A program made the translations under genes and the position numbers. From Galeruca laticollis (lineage: Eukaryota > Arthropoda > Insecta > Coleoptera > Chrysomelidae), in contig OY998176.1 of assembly GCA_963921935.1 (NCBI GenBank), positions 51,175,813 to 51,239,812 of the forward strand: 64,000 nucleotides of DNA, read 5' to 3'. The notes under the pieces were generated by a model. That model did not search any database. It was not told the origin of the DNA and was given only the letters and a program-made list of their open reading frames with translations. This document shows positions 54,355-64,000 of this stretch, in pieces; within the stretch, counting starts at the first letter, position 1; every line of letters begins with the position of its first letter.

Positions 54355-55671
54355 TCAATCAGTTAATGCAACTATCTGTCTTTTCCCTATTATTAGTGCC
54401 CTTTTTGCATTTTTGTAGCTTTTACGGTTTTCTATTGTTGTTTGTACCAGTTTCTCGTTGTAATTCCTGATATCTTCTGCGATTTTCTTTCGTATCGTCT
54501 TGCACAGTTCGGTGTATTCAATTCTTTGAATATTTGTTGTCTTTTTCATTTCTCTTCGTTTTTGTAATAGTGCTTTTGTTTCCGGAGTTAGTTTTTTGTG
54601 TTCACCTCGTTGTTGCAGACCTCCCACTTCTACGGCGCAGTTTCGAATTGTGTCCATCAGTTCAGGGTTGTTATATTCCACTTTTTGTAGTCTTTCTTCT
54701 AGTAGTGCTTCATATTGGTGAGAGTTCTCTCTCAGCCTTTCGTTGTTTATGTTTTTCGTTGTGTTGGTTTTGATTAGACTTGACCTTTCTAGTTTTATAT
54801 CTAAGACCAGTCGAGCTCTGATTAGTCGATGGTCGCTTCTTGTAGTGAACTTGTTGAGCGTGCTTAGATCTTTTACTGTGTTAATTTTATTGGTGAGGAT
54901 AAAGTCTATTTCGTTTCTGATAGTTGCACCGGGGCCTTCCCACGTCCATTTCCTGTTAGGGTTCTTCTTGAAGAAGGAGTTTGCCACATACATGTTCTGA
55001 AAGTGTGCGAACTGTATTAATCTCTCTCCTCTTTCATTCCTTTCTCCAAATCCATATTTCCCCATTACTTTTTCTTGGTCTTTCTTGTGTCCTACTTTGG
55101 CATTAAAGTCTCCCATTATGTATTTGAAGTGACTATTGTCGTTGCTGAGCGCTTGGGTTATTTCATTATAAAATTTTTCTATTTCGTCGTCACTATGGCT
55201 GATTGTTGGGGCGTATACCTGAATAATCTGGATAGTATATCTTTTGGAGAGTCTTAGTGTTATGCTGGCTACTCTGTCTGATGTGCTTGTTATCCTTATG
55301 ATTCTATTTTTCCAGGTTTTCTTAATTAGTAATCCTACTCCGCTTGTTCTTCCTGTTGGTGTTCCTTGGTGGTATAGAAGATTTCGTGATTCAAGTTCTA
55401 TGAGTTCTTCATTTTTTCGTCTTACTTCGCTAATGCCCATGATATCCCACTTTATTTTTGCTGCCTCTGTTTCCAGTTCCATAATCCTAGCTTGATTAGA
55501 GAGTGTACGGCAGTTATAAGTTGCTAGGTGTAATGTAGTCAATGGGTAGTGGTTTAGACTCCGCAGATTCTTAGCACCCTCTGCCCTCGTGGCTGGTTCC
55601 CAGGATCTACCCCTCCTAGGGCCCTTCGGGCTTACGGAGAATGAGGGCCGTAACTTGTCCTTGTCTGTCAT
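54355..55671 (-). pseudogene. RTE-B AP endonuclease domain (upstream part of the same ORF)
   Basis: Starts MTDKDKLRPSFSVSPKGPRR at 55671. AP-endonuclease motifs: LHLATYNCRTLS (Asn), KWDIMGISEVRRK (catalytic Glu), IIQVYAPTISHSDDEI, FKYIMGDFNAKVG (Asp/Asn), NRKWTWEGPGATIRNEIDFI and TTRSDHRLIRARL (Asp-His). A long linker leads to RT. The TGA at 54355-54357 is the only interruption seen; no frameshift. The upstream Asn/Glu/Asp/His set suggests the enzyme was functional until recently. Confidence 0.95.
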
Positions 55672-55737
55672 GCTGGGGTTGTGAGGCGTACCTTACCACG
55701 CTGCCTCAATGCGGGTTGGCAAGGGGCGAGGGATGTC

Positions 55738-55768
55738 GTCCGCCAGTTTTCGCCATTTACTGGCGGAC
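55738..55768. repeat. Perfect 10-bp hairpin in RTE-B 5' UTR
   Basis: GTCCGCCAGT / ACTGGCGGAC with an 11-nt loop (55748-55758), ~70 nt upstream of the ORF start on the minus strand. Confidence 0.85.
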
Positions 55769-55804
55769 CCTGTACCCCCAGATTTTTAGTGGAACTTTTT
55801 ATTT

Positions 55805-55893
55805 ATGAAAAAGCCCTTACTAGAGTGAGATTCGAACCCCCGTCCTTCAGGTCAAGAAAACCCAATTTCCGGCGCTCTAACGCACTCCGCCAT
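55805..55893 (-). promoter_or_regulatory. tRNA-like head (A and B box) at RTE-B 5' end
   Basis: The minus strand reads TGGCGGAGTGCGTTAGAGCG CC (A-box-like, ~55872-55893) and GGTTCGAATCTC (perfect B-box core, ~55824-55836). This is the internal RNA polymerase III promoter layout, as in tRNA-derived SINEs. Stems of a full tRNA are imperfect, and the element continues into the RTE leader, so I call it a tRNA-like promoter rather than a tRNA gene. Confidence 0.65.
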
Positions 55894-55917
55894 ATATATA
55901 TATATATATATATATAT
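55893..55917. repeat. (TA)n microsatellite
   Basis: About 12 TA units bounding RTE-B on its 5' side. Confidence 0.9.
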
Positions 55918-55919
55918 TC

Positions 55920-56815
55920 TAATGAAATAATTATACTACAGCAAGATTTAATAAAATTCAATATGTAATAGTAGGTTTCACTGAAATATAAATAACCTAG
56001 ATGTCAAATCCACTTCGGAAGACATCAATGATGTATATAATTACTCCATATGAGTTCATTATGAGATAGATAATGTTTATTTTTTCAACTATAATACCCA
56101 TAGGTAAATTACAAACACTCAACTGCACAAGAATCTTAGATGTTAACTTCAAATGTAGTAGAAAGAAGGTAAATGATAAAATGATCAACCTGCACTTTTA
56201 AGAGATAGTTGAATCATGACTATGGCATGAGAACTTGAGTTCAATACCCAGTTACAAGTATAAGAATTTGTGGAATATCTAGGGCTATTTTAAACCACAC
56301 TCGAATATTGTTTATGTAACAAGGTCACAACATGTGACATATATAGCAAACTTTGCATGAAATTTTCAAACTAACAATTCTAGGTAACTATTCACTATGG
56401 AAACATTTACTAGGGACACCAAACTAACAATCTCATGACATGAGACAACTCATGGTGCCCCATACTAATTGTGAGAAGTGAATATGAAGCATTTCAGATG
56501 GAATTTGAAAAACATTTATAAATTGTCTCAGTATTCTTATCTTAGATAAGGCCATTAGTTTTTAGTTAGCTTAATAGATATTAGGAAGTGTGGTTAACAA
56601 TCTGTTGGTAGATTGGACTGTTGAAAGTGCCAGACCAAGACACGAGTTAAGAATAAAGACATGTTCATACGAACAACGTTAAACAGACTATAAATGCAAT
56701 AAAACACAATTTCAAGAAAAATGATTAGATTTATTAGTTTAATTTGTTCCTAGACAATGCTTTTCAGTGTTTATAAGTATGTTTCAGATAACTTGAAATT
56801 TCATATATTTTATGG
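55920..56815. other. AT-rich stretch without recognised features
   Basis: No supported coding or repeats. Confidence 0.4.
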
Positions 56816-56820
56816 AAAAT

Positions 56821-57140
56821 ATTTTAGGTTGAAATAACAAATTTAAGCTCAAATTTGACATAATTGTCAGGTTTAGTCTCTCTTTGGCGTTTGTAGCGTG
56901 AGCCTCGCAAGAATTTTGTCTGACGTTCAATTGTTTCTGAAATCAAAGCTACTAGAAATTGTAATTCAAACAACTCTGACCGAAAGTTGATGTAGGGAGC
57001 TGTCAGATAAAATAAAGGGAGAAGACTCAAAGAAACGCAATAAATGTTAAAATAAATTGTACTTACCTGGAAGTTTAATTCTCTTAGCAGAAATTTGAGA
57101 TTATTTGGTGCCTGATCAATAAGTTCTCTAATTCTTTTTT
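56821..57140 (-). CDS. Candidate spliced exons of unknown protein
   Basis: On the minus strand AACTTCCAG|GTAAGTAC (57067/57066) and TTTTATCTGACAG|CTCCC (57000/56999) define a 67-nt intron with strong signals. Splicing joins SQISAKRIKLP to APYINFRSELFELQFLVALI, then SETIERQTKFLRGSRYKRQR ETKPDNYVKFELKFVIST and a stop near 56824. The first exon is open for only ~12 codons in this frame, so its 5' boundary is unknown. I recognise no family. It may be a real terminal exon pair or chance. Confidence 0.3.
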
Positions 57141-57149
57141 AATGGAAAT

Positions 57150-58151
57150 TGGAGATTATGTTCAATATTTTGTCATCTCTGGAGCACAGCACAGTCGGGA
57201 CAATAAGTACAAATAACTCAATTTTCTATTTGTATACCAGAAACTTGTAAGTTTGAATCTTGATAACCTAAAATCGAGATATACGTTTAATGTTTTGATC
57301 TGTTTTTAACTTTAAACGCATGACTTGTTAGTTCACTAGTTCACTAACAACTAGAACTTACCCTTAATGATTTTCTTTTTGATTCATCTTGGCATTTATT
57401 AATATTCTTTGTTTAGTATCATAACTACCTAATTTTACTAAAGAAGTAACTAACCAAACTTTTAAGTGTTGTTATCACCTGTGTCATAGATCTCAACTCA
57501 TATTTATTTCAACTTGAATTCGAAACCATAGATAAATTGAAACCTCTTTGAAAATAAAGTTGATTTAAGCGTATTGATATTGTGTTTAGCATTATTCTGA
57601 GAATATTGAGACAGTTAAAAAAATCAATTAATTACATCTACGAGTGTAAAGTAATTTTAACCTTAGATTGACCATACATAATTACATCATTCTTCAATTA
57701 TTTGTGTATTCTAAGTAACCTTCATAGCCATTTTATATTACTATTTGCACCTTATTCACCCACGTTTATTTCATTTTTCTTTCTCATTAAAGTATAGTTT
57801 TTGAATGAATGTGTTTATTCATCGAAAGTGCATCATCATCTTAAATAGTTGTATACGCTTTCAACGCGTCTTGGTAAGTAAGTATTCACTAAGGTTTTCA
57901 AATGCAGACGCATAGCCACTAATGACCCTGAGATCCATACAGAGCAACTTTTCGATTTGTCTATGCTGAGAACACCTGTTTTGTACCTCTAAATCAATCA
58001 GCTGGAGCGCATATAATTAATTTAAACGAAACTCGATGCAGATTCTTTCATTTAAATCAAAATAATTGTCTCAATCAACGTGTGACTCTAAAAACAATTA
58101 CAAGTTCTCAAAAATAAGTAATTATTAATGAAAACATACGAAACACATTAT

Positions 58152-58155
<4 letters not shown>
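57150..58155. other. AT-rich stretch without recognised features
   Basis: No supported coding or repeats. Confidence 0.4.

Positions 58156-58156
<1 letters not shown>

Positions 58157-58236
<80 letters not shown>
58157..58236. repeat. (TA)n array
   Basis: About 40 TA units. Confidence 0.95.
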
Positions 58237-58237
<1 letters not shown>

Positions 58238-58240
<3 letters not shown>

Positions 58241-58420
58241 CACCTTTGCTCCCATGTTTCACATCTTTTCTTGGTTGTACCGTACCGATGACGGCTAATG
58301 AGCCAGAAACATGCATGTCTGCGGTTACACTTACTTTCAGTAGCCCCTTCTTCTATTTGCGTGCAATACCCGCTTATCTCTTCGCTGCTTATTGCTCATA
58401 TGTCACGCACTATTCGTACA

Positions 58421-58425
<5 letters not shown>
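58238..58425. repeat. ~190-bp repeat between TA arrays, copy 2
   Basis: Homologue of 5470-5666 (see there); here TA arrays border it on both sides. Confidence 0.6.

Positions 58426-58477
<52 letters not shown>
58425..58477. repeat. (TA)n array
   Basis: About 26 TA units. Confidence 0.95.
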
Positions 58478-58479
<2 letters not shown>

Positions 58480-58480
<1 letters not shown>

Positions 58481-60391
58481 GTGAAATATATCTACTAGGT
58501 TATGTTGAATCATTAACATCACTTAGAAATGTGAATCTAAGTAATAGTAGTAGTGAATACTCGATAAAGGGAAATAATCCATGAAAACATAGCTTGAATA
58601 TGACAAGAAATATTTACAAATAGAATACAATTGATAAAATGATATAAAAGATCACTATTTTAATTTGTAACTACTTTTCTTCAAAGTGTATTTCAAGATA
58701 TTGAAAATACAACAGTAACAAGTAAATTACGTCAAACATAAATTTTATACATAACTATGATCATCACTGTATATGGTATCACATGAATTTTGAAATAAAA
58801 TTCAATTATTATAATTTAATATTTTGTAGACACTTTCAGAAACCCTGTATATTGCGTAAACTATTCAATTATTTGTATAAAACTTCAAGGTCAAAATATC
58901 AACGCAAAACAACGTTCTGTTAATAGTTCGAGTAGAGTATTTCGGAGTGACAGTGGAAGTGTATAAAAACAAAGTGAATTTGTCTACTATAACGCAGAAA
59001 CGGATATTTTGATTCAATAACAACGATGTTTATTTATCAACAAATGAACGATGGAAAACAAAAGTAAAAAACATTGGAATGTTGTTGATTTTGAGCTTGA
59101 GAGACTCGGTGTAAATTTAAGAAATGGAGGACGTATTGAATTTCTTTCCTCCAAATTTTTATAAAAACTGAAATAATTCAAGATATATCAAGTAGAAAGT
59201 TAACCAAAGTGTTTAGTAAAGTTTTGAACAATAAACTAACAAAAACTTGTCACTCGTATATAAATATATAAGTGTAAAAATGGTGATAGCGTCTAGATAT
59301 GGTAAGATGAACAATTACCTTTATTAATATAATCTTCGATGACTATTCACATATCTTGTTGTGGATAAGATATTTCTACTGATGAAATAATTCACATCAC
59401 ATCATTTTCCACATCTGAATTTCGCTTATTCGATCATAGGCGATCGTTTTTTCTCCAATGCACCACATTTAGGGTCAAGAAGAACCAACCATAAACTCTA
59501 TTCCTCATGTATATATTGTATTTCTCCTATAAACATGTTTGATATATTTATATGTTAGGTTATATTGTTTGGTATCTATTAATTAGCAAAAATATTAGTA
59601 TTAGATATTCAATCTCCACTAAATATCGGACACAGAACACTAAACACATATTAAAAATTAATACTCACCAAATTCTTACAATAAATTATGATAATGCATC
59701 CCAAACACTCTGCTTTTTCCTTCATTTTGTAAACTAAATAATAATCATCACAGAGTACCACAACACACAACGACAACGTTAACAATAGCGAGGGTAGAGG
59801 TTGAATCGTTGTGAATGCATTCAGAACTTTTAGAATAATAAGTAATCAAGCGAAACTTACTTGATACGTTTGAATTCAATAATATTAATAATTTATGAAA
59901 AGCGTTTTTGTGCGAAGATTTCCGTCAATAATATTCTTTTGAGTTTAATATGAATTATAAACTTTTAACTGATAATAATTTCATTATTTGCATAATTATG
60001 TTCAATTAAAATCATTTGTCTATGTTCATCTTGCGTTTCTTTGATATCTTACCTACAGTTTCCTGTTGCTGACAATCGTCAAGTGCCGAATCTCATCCCT
60101 GAGATACAGTGTAAAAAAGTTAAACAAATTTATAATATTTTCTAACTTGTGTTGTTATTTTTTTTGAATTGGGAATTCGCAGAAAGCGAACCAATTCTGG
60201 CGCCCATACAATCCATATAATAAATTAAAATTAACAAATAATAAAAATACAATTAAATAATTTACTATATCTCAAATAGCAAAATACATAGTAAAATAGC
60301 ACTCCAAAGTAGGCTCTTATTAAATTAATATAAATTAATAAAAATATACAATAAATGGCTCCCAATGTAGAGGCGCTATTTTATAATATAT

Positions 60392-60395
<4 letters not shown>
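58480..60395. other. AT-rich stretch without recognised features
   Basis: No supported coding. GGGAATTCGCAGAAAGCG-AACCAATTCTGGCGCC near 60170-60205 stands out by base composition and may be the tail of the adjacent RT element. Confidence 0.4.

Positions 60396-60398
<3 letters not shown>

Positions 60399-60470
<72 letters not shown>
60399..60470. repeat. (TA)n array
   Basis: About 35 TA units with one AA break, on the 3' side of the CR1-like RT. Confidence 0.95.
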
Positions 60471-60472
<2 letters not shown>

Positions 60473-60519
60473 GATAAACATAATAACTGAAACATAAAAA
60501 TATAAATACAAACGTATAC

Positions 60520-61330
60520 AGTTAAGTATTCGTGTGTGTCGTCGGCAAATCCGGTTATAGCTCCTTGGTTTCCCAAAGACAACAAACCATTGATATAAAT
60601 ATTAAATAATGTTGAAACAAGTATGGATCCGTGTGGAATACCGTAATTTATAATTTCCTTGGCCCTGCAAATATCATCTACTATTACAGCCTGTAGACTT
60701 TCGATTAAATAATTTGCAAATAAATTTAAATATTTACCTCTGATACCGATGGCTGACAGTGTCAAAAGCTTTGGACAAATCTATAAATATGCACAGACAA
60801 GGCCTGCTTTCATTCAGTGATTCTGTCATTTTTAAGGTCAAATTTAAAATGATATCCTGTGACGATTTTTTTCTCTAAAACCAAATTGTTGATTAGAAAT
60901 GATCTTGTATTTATCCAGAAACGATTGTAGTCGTGTTTTTTATTTCTTTTTCAAAAACCTTGGAAAATGTGTTGTTAATGTATTATGTATAGGTCTGTGA
61001 TTGGATATTTCGGCAATTTCGCCTTTTTTAAATAAAGGGATAACAATACTGTTTTTAAAAATAGCAGGGTAAATTGCTTCACCTATACACCAGTTCAAAA
61101 TAAATACAAAAGGCTCTAGTATATATGGCGCTATTAATTTAATTGTTTCGGCTTTTATATTGTCACTTCCCACTTCCTTTCTATTTTTAAGATATCGAAT
61201 TATGTTATTTATTTTTTCTGCTAGTTTTTGTCCCATACCAGCAAAGCATTTATTAAACTCATTTGCTATGTCGTATTTGTTATTTACTGACTTTGTGTCT
61301 GACTTTTTTATTAATTTCAAAATTGTCTGA
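60520..61330 (-). pseudogene. CR1/Jockey-type RT
   Basis: Minus strand: 60940-61320 reads IANEFNKCFAGMGQKLAEKI, GSDNIKAETIKLIAPYILEP, WCIGEAIYPAIFKNSIVIPL FKKG (RT fingers). 60760-60930 reads FLDKYKIISNQQFGFREKNR and CLCIFIDLSKAFDT (palm A) with frameshifts. 60530-60765 reads GIRGKYLNLFANYLIESLQA, IINYGIPHGSILVSTLFNIY ING (motif B) and ITGFADDTHEY (catalytic FADD). Broken by at least two frameshifts. The frame is lost after FADD, where a TA array begins; endonuclease upstream not identified. Confidence 0.8.
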
Positions 61331-61334
61331 TCTT

Positions 61335-62035
61335 TTAGTGTACTTATTAATGTAGTTGGCTTGTTCTTCTCTCAATCGTTTTAGTTCAGCTGTAACTCCT
61401 TGCATTATTTTTGGTTTTAGGTTGCTGTGTTTTGTAGATAATGGAGATCTCGTTATTCTGCTGTATATACGTTGGTTGGGTGGACCTAAAATATCGTTTC
61501 TTGGTGTAATTCTCCAATTTAATAAAGCTAATTGAACATCGGACTTGTCAATACTACATTTTTGCTCTTGGCTACTGCTTTTTCGGTGAGCCCATTTGTG
61601 ATGATCCCGAAAAAGTCAGTATTATAAAAAAAAGACATTTTTACAGAAAAAGATTAAATTGTACATATTATATTTTCCAATGTTAATAGTAGTCATCGAT
61701 CTGATTAAGGTCAGGCAAGCATCCAGAAATCACGTTTCTATAAAACGTAAACACCGCGTTCACACACGCGGAAGGTCGAATCTGTCGGTGACTGACTTGA
61801 ATGTTTCCTATAAAAACAAAGTGTAACTAACCCATGATTCATTCAATTATTAATATATTGAATAAGTTAAATGGTCTATGATATTGTAATCTGTTTTAAT
61901 TTTAAATATACTAAGCCCAGTGATTTTTATAACTGATATTGTTTATTCAATCCCCGAAGAACGGCTATTAGGTAAGTGTTTTCCTCAAAGATATAATGGC
62001 TTTATGGTAAACGTAGTTTATACGAGGGGCACTTA
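61335..62035. other. No clear gene; part may be upstream ORF2 of the CR1-like element
   Basis: 61340-61440 reads weakly on the minus strand as LKRLREEQANYIN-like linker sequence typical between endonuclease and RT. The rest is unrecognised. Confidence 0.35.
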
Positions 62036-62039
62036 CTGA

Positions 62040-62744
62040 GTAACCACTACACATTGCCTGATGGTGATGTGGACTGGATTTGATATCGTTAAATTTGCAC
62101 TTTTCGTGAAAGATCTTGAATTCTCTAGACATGTATTGTGTGCGATTGTCAGTTTGTAGCTCTTCTGGTATTCCATGTACAGCAAGTCATATTTTCGGTT
62201 GTTCTATAACTTCATATGAAGACTGACCTTTTAGCTGCTGAGAATCTACGTATCCAGAAAAGCTGTCAAAGATTATGAGGTAAGTTTTTCCTTTTAATTC
62301 AAATAGACCAGATGCAACTATTTACCATGGAAGTGTAGGAATAGCACTATATCTTTAATATAGTCTTTTTGTGATTGTTAACAGAGCCGATTTTAACTAG
62401 TTTTATGATATCATCATATTGTCCCTTCCAGTAGAGAATTTGTCGTGATCTTATAAACAGCTGTGTAAACCTGCATCTCCCTGATGAATATTCTTTAGCA
62501 TTTTAGGAATTTGTGATTTTGGTACTACAATTTTATTTCCTTTGAAAATTATTCCTTTGAGATAGCTCAATTCTTCTTTAAAGTTAAAATAATGTTGTAG
62601 TTGTGTGGAAAGTTCACTGAGTTTTTCTGGAAATCCTTGTATTATTGTCTGTAGTAGTAACTGTAAATGTGGACCTTCCTTTGTAGCTGTATTTAACTCC
62701 TCTTTCACGTCAAATGCCATAGGTAGTATTACTGTAACTTTCAA
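62040..62744 (-). pseudogene. Gypsy C integrase (truncated)
   Basis: Minus strand: zinc-module region IVVPKSQIPKMLKNIHQGDA GLHSC (62455-62545), then FDSFSGYVDSQQLKGQSSYE VIEQ (~62205-62290, first Asp) and HGIPEELQTDNRTQYMSREF K (~62110-62175, second Asp in TDN). The third block begins SSPHHHQ but is lost at ~62060. Frequent stops. Confidence 0.8.
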
Positions 62745-63650
62745 ATTTTCTTCTTGTTCATATTTCAGATTAGATGCATCGCAGTCTCGACTAAGAAAGT
62801 CTGCGAAAGTTATTTCAGTGCCTTTTTTAAATATGGCTTTCGGTGCGAATGATGCAAGATTTAATATTATACGTTGCTATCTCACTGGAGCAGATTGGAT
62901 CTTTTTCTTGAAGATTGTCTCAAGTGGCTTATGGTCTGATTCCACTGTCAGTTTTTTACCATAAACAAATTCGTGAAACTTCTTACATCCGAACTGTATA
63001 GCGAGTGCTTTTTTTTCAATATGTAGATAATTTTCTTCAGACTTGGTTAATGCTCTTGCTCCATATGCTATAGGTTGTCTTTCTTGGAAAAGTGCAGCAT
63101 TAAGATTTTTTAAACTTACGTCTAAGCTTAATGTTACAGGTTTGTTTACATCATATAGTCTCAATACTTGAGGATTTTTAAGAACTTGTTTTATTTTGTT
63201 TAAAGCTTCTTCGTGACGAATTTCCAATATAAAGCTTGTATTTTTGTGTAACAAATCTCTCAGTGGATTTGTTGGATCAGACATTTTGGGAATAAATTTA
63301 TTTAAGAATGTAATCATTTCTAGTAGTCTCTGTAGCTCTGTTTTGTTCGTTGGTGTCTTCATTGCCTGTATAGCTTCTACTTTTTCTGGGTCTGCTTTTA
63401 GTCCGTCTGTTGAAACAATGTGCCCCAGGAATTCTATACTTTCCGATACAAATATGCATTTATTTATATTAAGTGTGAATCCTGATTTCTTTAGTGTTTC
63501 TATGACTTCACTTACGGATCTACATTTAGCATATATAAAAATGTCATAGATTGATACATGATACAGCACATTTTTAAATTTACTGAGCAAATTTGTTGAA
63601 ATTTCTTGGAATATTTCAGGTGCTGATAATAATGCAAAATATTAATTTTG
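62745..63650 (-). pseudogene. Gypsy C RT C-terminal half and RNase H
   Basis: FALLSAPEIFQEISTNLLSK (~63590-63650) is the RT palm just before the catalytic box, which reads IYDIFIYA rather than Y-V/I-D-D-I-L-x-Y-A, so it is damaged. It continues IEFLGHIVSTDGLKADPEKV, MITFLNKFIPKMSDPTNPLR, RNase H VTLSLDVSLKNLNAALFQER, NYLHIEKKALAIQFGCKKFH and LTVESDHKPLETIFKK, then FADFLSRDC near 62790. Related to K02A2.6-like gypsy pol of insects. Confidence 0.85.
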
Positions 63651-63654
63651 TTTA

Positions 63655-64000
63655 TTTTTCACATTTTTATTTCTCACTGCTAATACTTTATCTGCTTTAT
63701 TTTTACCTTCGAACTCGTCTAGTTGTTTGGACGCTTGGTCACTAGTTTTACACATTGTTATAGATTTGGACAAGTCTAGTTTATCTTATGTTATTAATTT
63801 CTCTCTTACTTGATTCGATCGGATCCCAAACTTGTCTTTTAGCATTTCGTCGAGTAAATTATCAAATTCGCATTTGCTTGCCTGAATTTTTATTCTGGTT
63901 AGAAATTCGTTAAATCGTTTATCTTCGTTTTGTACAATTTTGAAAAATATATATCTTTCATACGATATATTTGTTATTGGTACGAAGTACTCTTTGAACT
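63655..64000 (-). pseudogene. Gypsy C gag fragment, fused to RT by internal deletion
   Basis: Reads NISYERYIFFKIVQNEDKRF NEFLTRIKIQASKCEFDNLL and later DQASKQLDEFEGKNKADKVL, the capsid/gag helix region of K02A2.6-like gypsy elements. It continues past the window end. Within ~30 nt of its end the sequence becomes mid-palm RT, so nucleocapsid, protease and the RT N-terminus are missing. Confidence 0.75.

Noticed and set aside
55805..55893. Functional tRNA gene
   Set aside because: The A and B boxes are present, but stems do not pair well enough for a cloverleaf and the sequence merges with the RTE leader; treated as a tRNA-like promoter head.

Overview
The window looks like AT-rich, intron-bearing, transposon-dense animal DNA, most likely from an insect. 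The evidence is the mix of element families (PiggyBac, a Tc1/mariner-type element with a DUF4817-like helix-turn-helix, Harbinger, Helitron, RTE, Jockey/CR1, Penelope and several Ty3/gypsy lineages), canonical GT-AG splice signals, and long (TA)n arrays. I cannot name the order or species. There is no sign of bacterial operons, CRISPR arrays or phage. Nearly all recognisable coding sequence is transposable-element derived and most of it is broken.

Layout. 1-5250: a Ty3/gypsy element on the minus strand (integrase, RNase H, damaged RT, protease, CCHC gag, long leader, tRNA-Pro type primer site, partial LTR), itself invaded by a dimeric ~298-bp repeat. 5250-7630: Penelope 3' fragment, a repeat, a TA array and a minus-strand Helitron with a textbook 3' hairpin and CTAG end. 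8600-12230: DDE transposase scrap and a PiggyBac transposase gene split by an RTE insertion with a 12-bp target duplication. 12262-14877: a complete TA-flanked DUF4817/DDE transposon with ~600-bp terminal inverted repeats. 15-24.6 kb: unrecognised DNA, tandem repeats (113-bp satellite; ~160-bp repeat), RTE and Jockey fragments, Penelope pieces, TA arrays, and a second copy of the dimeric repeat. 25.3-29.5 kb: a ~4.2-kb element bounded by ~270-bp inverted repeats that encodes a zinc-motif protein plus a PIN/FEN-like domain with a CXC cysteine-rich tail and no visible DDE transposase. 30.5-35.1 kb: a complete gypsy element with 241-bp LTRs and ATATG target duplications, coding-dead. 36.5-38.15 kb: a nearly intact Penelope RT/GIY-YIG gene (minus). 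38.7-41.0 kb: a recent 1.13-kb tandem duplication. 41.1-42.4 kb: Jockey fragment. 43.5-45.1 kb: the best candidate for a host gene (noncoding exon, then exons of a SAM-like domain with good splice sites). 46.4-47.2 kb: Harbinger transposase remnant. 48.9-51.7 kb: second Penelope element ending in a hammerhead-like motif. 52.7-55.9 kb: a near-intact RTE (minus) with one in-frame stop, a trinucleotide tail and a tRNA-like 5' head, inserted in TA repeat. 56.8-57.15 kb: an unassigned two-exon candidate. 60.4-61.3 kb: CR1/Jockey-type RT. 62.0-64 kb: a third gypsy element with gag joined directly to RT by internal deletion.

The strongest leads are the PIN-like/CXC inverted-repeat element at 25.3-29.5 kb, the tRNA-headed RTE, the hammerhead-like motifs at Penelope ends, the SAM-like split gene, and the nested insertions that can be ordered in time. 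All family assignments were made by eye from motifs; no database search was run.
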